A stretch of DNA of 64,000 nt, from assembly GCA_019914945.1 (NCBI GenBank), contig CM034106.1, forward strand, positions 7,316,001 through 7,380,000. The letters run 5' to 3'. Positions within the stretch are counted from its first letter, which is position 1, and every line of letters begins with the position of its first letter. The notes under the pieces were generated by a model. The model was not told the origin of the DNA, did no database searches, and saw only the letters and a program-made list of their open reading frames with translations. Below, in pieces: positions 59,463-64,000 of the stretch. The translations under genes and the position numbers were made by a program. The DNA is from Typha latifolia. Taxonomy: Eukaryota > Streptophyta > Magnoliopsida > Poales > Typhaceae.

Positions 59463-59757
59463 ATAGTGGAGAAGGTTTGTTCCAACTCGATAGAGTCATG
59501 CATCATCCTATCATGTGCCCTTAGCACAAGCATGCTAGTCTTGGCTGACTGATCGATTCTTAGGATGTGCTTGAATCTTATTGAGCAGGCTCTCGTGCAA
59601 TGGAGAAGGCTTCATAGACAAATAGTGGAGAAGGCTTGTTTCAACTTGATAGAGTCGTGCATCATCCTATCATGTGCCCTTGCCACAAGCATGCTAGGCT
59701 TGGCTGACTGATCGATTCTTAGGATGTGCTTGAATCTTACTGAGCAGGCTCTCGCGC
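59459..59757. repeat. 159 bp tandem duplication
   Basis: 'Acaaatagtggagaagg' starts at 59459 and again at 59618. The units stay nearly identical through 'gatcgattcttaggatgtgc' and 'gagcaggctctcg'. It lies directly upstream, in the LINE's own direction, of the ORF2 start, so it probably duplicates the end of LINE ORF1 or the ORF1-ORF2 junction. Confidence 0.85.
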
Positions 59758-60032
59758 AGAATAACAAGGCCATTATGAGTGAGGATGATGGCCTATCGAG
59801 CTTCTTGTGCCTTAAGGACTGTTGCGTCGACCTTGGGATTAAATCTAGGTTAGGTGGATCCTTCGACATGTTCACATCCTATTACAAGGTGGCCCAAGCA
59901 ACAAGGTGAAAGAGAAGGCAGCTGCGACTGGGCCCAAGTCAATAGTGAAAGTATCAGCCATAGGGAGGGTCTCACTAGTTTGAGTGGATCCGGCACCATG
60001 GTTGGTGGGGGTGAGCCTAGTTGGACCGAGTT

Positions 60033-63000
60033 TGTAATATCTACACGAAAAAAAAAAATGTGCACACGTGCCCGACATGTGTGCTGAGCTTAAGGGCATG
60101 CACGTTCGGGACACCTGCGCCCCTTTCCTTCTCCCTCCCTCTCTCTATTCTTTCTTCCTATTTTTTTCTTTTTTTTCTTCTTTCCTCTTTCTTCTCCCCG
60201 CCAATAGTCTTTTCCCTCCTTCCTTCTTCTTGTCACGCCGGAGCGCTGCTGAAACCGCTGACCTCCTAAATTGAAGCGCTAGAGCTACCTCATCCTCTAG
60301 GTAAGTTTAATTTGCAATTCATTAGTTAATTATGATTATTTCTCTATTTCTCTCGCCCTCTTGGTCTTGCCATGATCCGGTCGATCGACGGCTTTGTGCC
60401 TTGCCATACTGGCTCAATGAGCTCTCCCCCTTTTTGTAAGGATGCCCCAAGTGGCTTCCTTTAGCGCCCTCATGGCCGAAGCCGTCAGGCGGCCCTTCGC
60501 CTTGGTTAATGGTTGAGGTGAGGTAGATTCTCGCCGTCAGCTAGCTCTAGCAGCTGGGCTTCCCCTCAATGGGCTTTTGCTTATCGAGGGGAGCATGTTG
60601 GTGGGGTTGGCTATTGCTTGTGGTTGGGTTCGCCAACAGCTCTCCCCTCCACCGATTGAGTTCTTGCCCATCGATGGATGGTCTCTGTCTTCCCCACTAG
60701 TCAGGTAGGAACTGTGGGTGCCTTCCTCCACCGGCAGGGTGTCAACTAGGCCAGTGGCCCTGGCTTTCAGTAGCCACCCTTCCTTTCTCCCTCCTTTTGG
60801 TCGAGGTGAGGAATGAGGGGGGTTGTCTCAGGCTCGGGCTAGGTGCAGCCCAACCTGAGGCCCGAGTTCTAGGTTGGGCTAGGAGCGACCCAGTTTGAGG
60901 CCTAATTATCGCGTCAAGTTGGGCTAAGTGTAGCCCAACCCAAGTTTGGAGTGTGGTTGGGCTTCATGCAGCCTAGGCCAAGTTTGTGTTGGGTTCGAGC
61001 TACAAGTAGCCTAACCCATGTGGTGGGTTTGAGCCACTAGTAGTCTAGCCGAAGTTGCGTTAGGTTTAGACTACAGGTAGCCCAACCCATGGGTGGGCTG
61101 CCGGCTAGTCCATGAGACCTTTAGGGCTTTGGGCCTATTTTTGTGGGTTTATACTTAGCCTTGAGATGGCCAAGCCGGTTAGTTGTATTTTAATCTTTTT
61201 AATTTATGATAGTCATCTTATTATTTATTCTCGTCAACTTGAGCCCTAATGTTAATTATCAATAAAGAGTGGTTTGGTTAATTTTAATAATTGCTCTTAA
61301 TAGGGATTTAGTTCTAGGTAGCATTTAGCATAGTTGATTTTTTACTTTGGTTAAATCAATTCTAGCAATTGAGTCAATGATCTTGGTGTATCTGTATTAA
61401 TTACTCTTATCGGAAAATTAATATAAATTAATGTAGGAAAATTATATTAAGTAGATTATCTTAGTTAGTGAGGCGAATTAATTCTGTGTTATCCATGTGA
61501 TTTACTTAAACAATAATACTTAGTGGAATGAGAATTCAAGGTAAATTATTTTAAATTATTTTTAATAACGTGTTAGGCGCTAGTACAACTATGCTAGATT
61601 AACATAATTAATAAATATGGGAATCCGTAGATGAACCTATCAAAGCCTATAGTGAACATTAGTAGAGTTATTTAATTAATTAGTGGGAGGTATTTGTGCT
61701 TACATTTTTTTATTACTTTTCTTATCAAGGTGGACTCCATACCTTATGAGGATGATCCAGTGGCGCAATGGCATCTATTATTAGAAATACGGTTCAGGCA
61801 AATGAAACTCTATAATCTAGGAGTAGTATAGAGAATGAAATAACTTAACTTATGACATCACATTCATAGCATGCATGTGCATATATTTTTTTTATCTTAA
61901 TTATTGCATGTCATGCATGATAATTTTATTTTGCTGTTTGCTAAGATTTTTCATATCATAATTCCTACGTATATTTATTGGGTATGAACATATATGTTAG
62001 TACGCAAAACATGATAATGATAGATGTTACATTATGCTTGTTATGTTGTATACGCGCACGACCATGAAGGGGGTGACTACTGTGTCTCGACGATATCTGA
62101 CACCTCTCTAGCTAAGGTTAGGGATAAGGGATACTATTATATATATATATTAGGGCCCATGCTTGAGGTCATAGTCTGTTGATCACAAACAATCAGGTAG
62201 CCATTTCATTGGGTGATGGGAAATTTATTGTCGATCAACAAGAGTCGTATCCTTTAGGATATTTAAGATTGAAAGAGAAGGATATAATGATCTAGACCTA
62301 GCGGTATCTAATGATGTAGGGTGAGGGAGCTCGTGAGCGATGGCTCATGATTTTCGCACAGTGGTGTGATGGTATGGAGTCGAGGGCTCTTATGATAATA
62401 TTGATGTGCGATACTAACCTATGTGATGAGCTTACGACTGAGGTTCTTAGTTTGCTGTGATGGATAATTGGTCATGCTATTTTTTAGATGATGGGCTAGC
62501 GATTCTACCGCTAGAATCCACCCTCCCTTGGGGATATGCATGTGGTCGGGTGAGATGATGATATGGCCTATTGGCGTAACTTTGCAACAGCCTAAATTAC
62601 AGACTTGGTAGCATGAGAGAATGCATGTTATCTGGTGTAGCATTGACATAGCCTTTGAGTGGAGCTCGGTGTGAGCTCGAGTTTGAGAACTTGATAGTCC
62701 AGATGATACATGGTATGTTATCGATTGCTAATGCATATGTGTATTGGATGAGCATGACGAGTATGTGATATTGATGCATTCTATTTGATCATGATGCACA
62801 TATTCATATTTACTTATTGTTGTATTTTGTATTGCACTACTTTTAGACTATAGTAGTTGACACATGTTGGGCTTTATGTTCACCACCGTTTAGTAAAATT
62901 ATTTTCAGATTAGTAGATGAGCCTCGACCTGTGGATGATTTGGAGAAGATTGGCTTTGAGTCTTCTAATTCTTACTCTTATTCTATACATGTAAATTAAG

Positions 63001-63300
63001 CTAAATAGCTTGTAGCTTCTGTGTGAGCTTTGTTTGATTTTGTTATAAATATGTGTTTTGGGTTTATTGTGGCTCTGGTGTTATGAGCTTTTTTGTCTAT
63101 AATTTTTGTGGAAATGTGAGCTTTTTATTTATATATTGTGTTAAAACATTGACCGGCAGACCACGTGAGGAGCACGCATTTGGTGGCGGTTGTTATTGAG
63201 TTCCTACTGCTCAGCTCTAATAGGCCCTCCTTTGGGCTCCTACCGCTTAGCTTTTATGGTATATATCTTAAAATGAGTAGCTCACAATTTGTTGGCGCGA
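60033..63300 (+). mobile_element. Long LTR-like non-coding block (chromovirus/Tekay-type, tentative)
   Basis: It opens TGTAATATCTACACG, like the TGTAAYACC start of long plant chromovirus LTRs. Next comes a GC-rich exon-like part ending 'cctctag|gtaagttt' at about 60300, an AT-rich 1.4 kb stretch, 'caag|gtggactccat' near 61730, and a polymorphic-looking GT-rich tail. No coding capacity in 3 kb. The right end and target duplication were not found, so this remains a guess from overall layout. Confidence 0.35.
60825..61100 (+). repeat. Hairpin-rich minisatellite
   Basis: Six or more degenerate units of about 35-50 bp, each holding TTGGGCTA..NN..TAGCCCAA-type palindromes. The clearest is a 9 bp perfect stem GTTGGGCTA (60918-60926) with a 4 nt loop and TAGCCCAAC (60931-60939). 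Confidence 0.75.
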
Positions 63301-63699
63301 GGAATCAAAGCAACATTAGCATGTTGAACCCACAACGGAGCATCTAACAACGCAAGCAGCCTGCGCAGGGACTTGGTTTGGATCGGAGGGTGAGGAATTA
63401 GCTGGAGTACTGAGAGATAGCTCACCCTAACTTTTTGCCAACCATTGGGGCCACTGGTAACCACTGTTTGTCGTTGGAGCAGGCCAAGGTGTTGTCGAAG
63501 CCTCTCTCTCCCCCTTGTGGTTGTAGGCTTGCACCATGATCTAGGGCTCAAACACGTCTTCTTCCACAGCCACGTTCGGCACAACTCTCATCTGCCCCCT
63601 CGGTTGGAGAGGTCCACGATTCGGAAGGAGCTCCTGCGGGAGAGTGACTAGCGGCATCGCCAAAATCACCCATGTTTCTATCTCTCTCAGTGGCCTTTC

Positions 63700-64000
63700 T
63701 TCCTCTTCCAAGAGAGCACTTGTTGAAGTTTAGTTTCAGTCCAAAATTGCTTTTGGAGCAATCTAATAGAAACTTAATGATTAAGACCTCTCTTTCATAA
63801 GCTTTAATTAATAAAAATTATTATGTCATCAGCATATTGTAATTAAACATCACTCCCCCATTAATGATCTCAACACTTAAATTAACCAGTAATTAAACCA
63901 TTTTATTTAGCCTTGTCCAATGTTCTGTTCAATCACAAATGAAGCTAGATGTGATTGCTTTTTTAATCAGCATAATCCGTATGCTATCTATTTACATCTA
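63700..64000 (-). pseudogene. LINE reverse transcriptase fragment at window edge
   Basis: The minus strand encodes LQYADDIIIFI (YADD codons 63836-63825), the catalytic core of a non-LTR reverse transcriptase. KERSLIIKFLLDCSKSNFGLKLNFNKC follows after a frameshift, in the place of the family's F..SGL.IN..KS segment. Upstream RT parts lie beyond 64000. It is a different copy from the endonuclease fragment, because the order on this strand would be reversed. Confidence 0.8.

Noticed and set aside
60049..60059. A-run at 60049 as a LINE poly(A) tail
   Set aside because: The neighbouring LINE reads on the minus strand, so its tail would appear as T-run at lower coordinates; the A-run is better explained as part of the LTR-like start.
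58560..64000. Joining the LINE endonuclease fragment (58.6-59.5 kb) and the YADD fragment (63.8 kb) into one element
   Set aside because: On the minus strand the reverse transcriptase would precede the endonuclease, the wrong order for LINE ORF2.
1..64000. tRNA, rRNA or CRISPR-like arrays
   Set aside because: No cloverleaf B-box context, rRNA segment or regularly spaced repeat array was found by eye on either strand.

Overview
This is plant nuclear DNA, most likely from a non-grass monocot. The evidence is spliceosomal introns with plant-type GT..AG borders, plant-specific gene families, and AT-rich intergenic DNA packed with plant transposon families. The first exon of the splicing-factor gene is strongly GC-rich while its later exons are not, a 5'-to-3' gradient typical of monocots. 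Species cannot be fixed from the sequence alone.

Six protein-coding genes can be supported, all identified by reading exons and splice sites. In order: (1) the 5' and middle part of CLO/GFA1/SNU114, the U5 snRNP GTPase, on the minus strand (7 exons, C-terminus outside the left edge); (2) an SFT2/GOT1-like vesicle transport membrane protein, minus strand, 4 exons, 19472-27749; (3) VPS32/SNF7, an ESCRT-III subunit, minus strand, 6 coding exons plus a 5'UTR intron, 32736-40079; (4) mitochondrial ribosomal protein bL12m, plus strand, coding region in one exon, 45657-46232; (5) an intronless DUF868 protein, minus strand, 48008-48910; (6) a small heavy-metal-associated (HMA) domain protein, minus strand, 3 exons, 54632-55246. 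They are ordinary, unlinked nuclear genes for splicing, vesicle traffic, endosomal sorting and mitochondrial translation; they do not form a pathway cluster.

Most of the remaining DNA is mobile-element debris. A gag-only LTR retrotransposon (7354-10653) and a tandem pair of ~650 bp repeats (13474-14763) lie between CLO and SFT2, followed by a dead Mutator (MURA) transposase (about 16.2-17.2 kb). A hAT element with clear 8 bp target duplications sits in an SFT2 intron (19814-21102). A 2.9 kb hAT with a broken BED-finger/DUF659 transposase sits in a VPS32 intron (33851-36744), and a 0.7 kb relative sits in CLO intron 1 (3656-4362). A GC-rich hAT MITE lies at 42533-43105. Between DUF868 and HMA a MITE has been split by a Ty3/gypsy element holding only gag and protease (50356-53394) and by a long-TIR Mutator element (53432-54478). 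The right end holds LINE fragments (endonuclease domain 58.6-59.46 kb, reverse transcriptase YADD at the edge) and a long LTR-like, non-coding block with a hairpin-rich minisatellite.

No CRISPR, operon or clearly new biological system is visible. The observations most worth a second look are the two independent retroelements lacking any pol, the nested insertion next to HMA, the 54-nt in-frame duplication in the HMA metal-binding loop, and the hairpin minisatellite near 61 kb.
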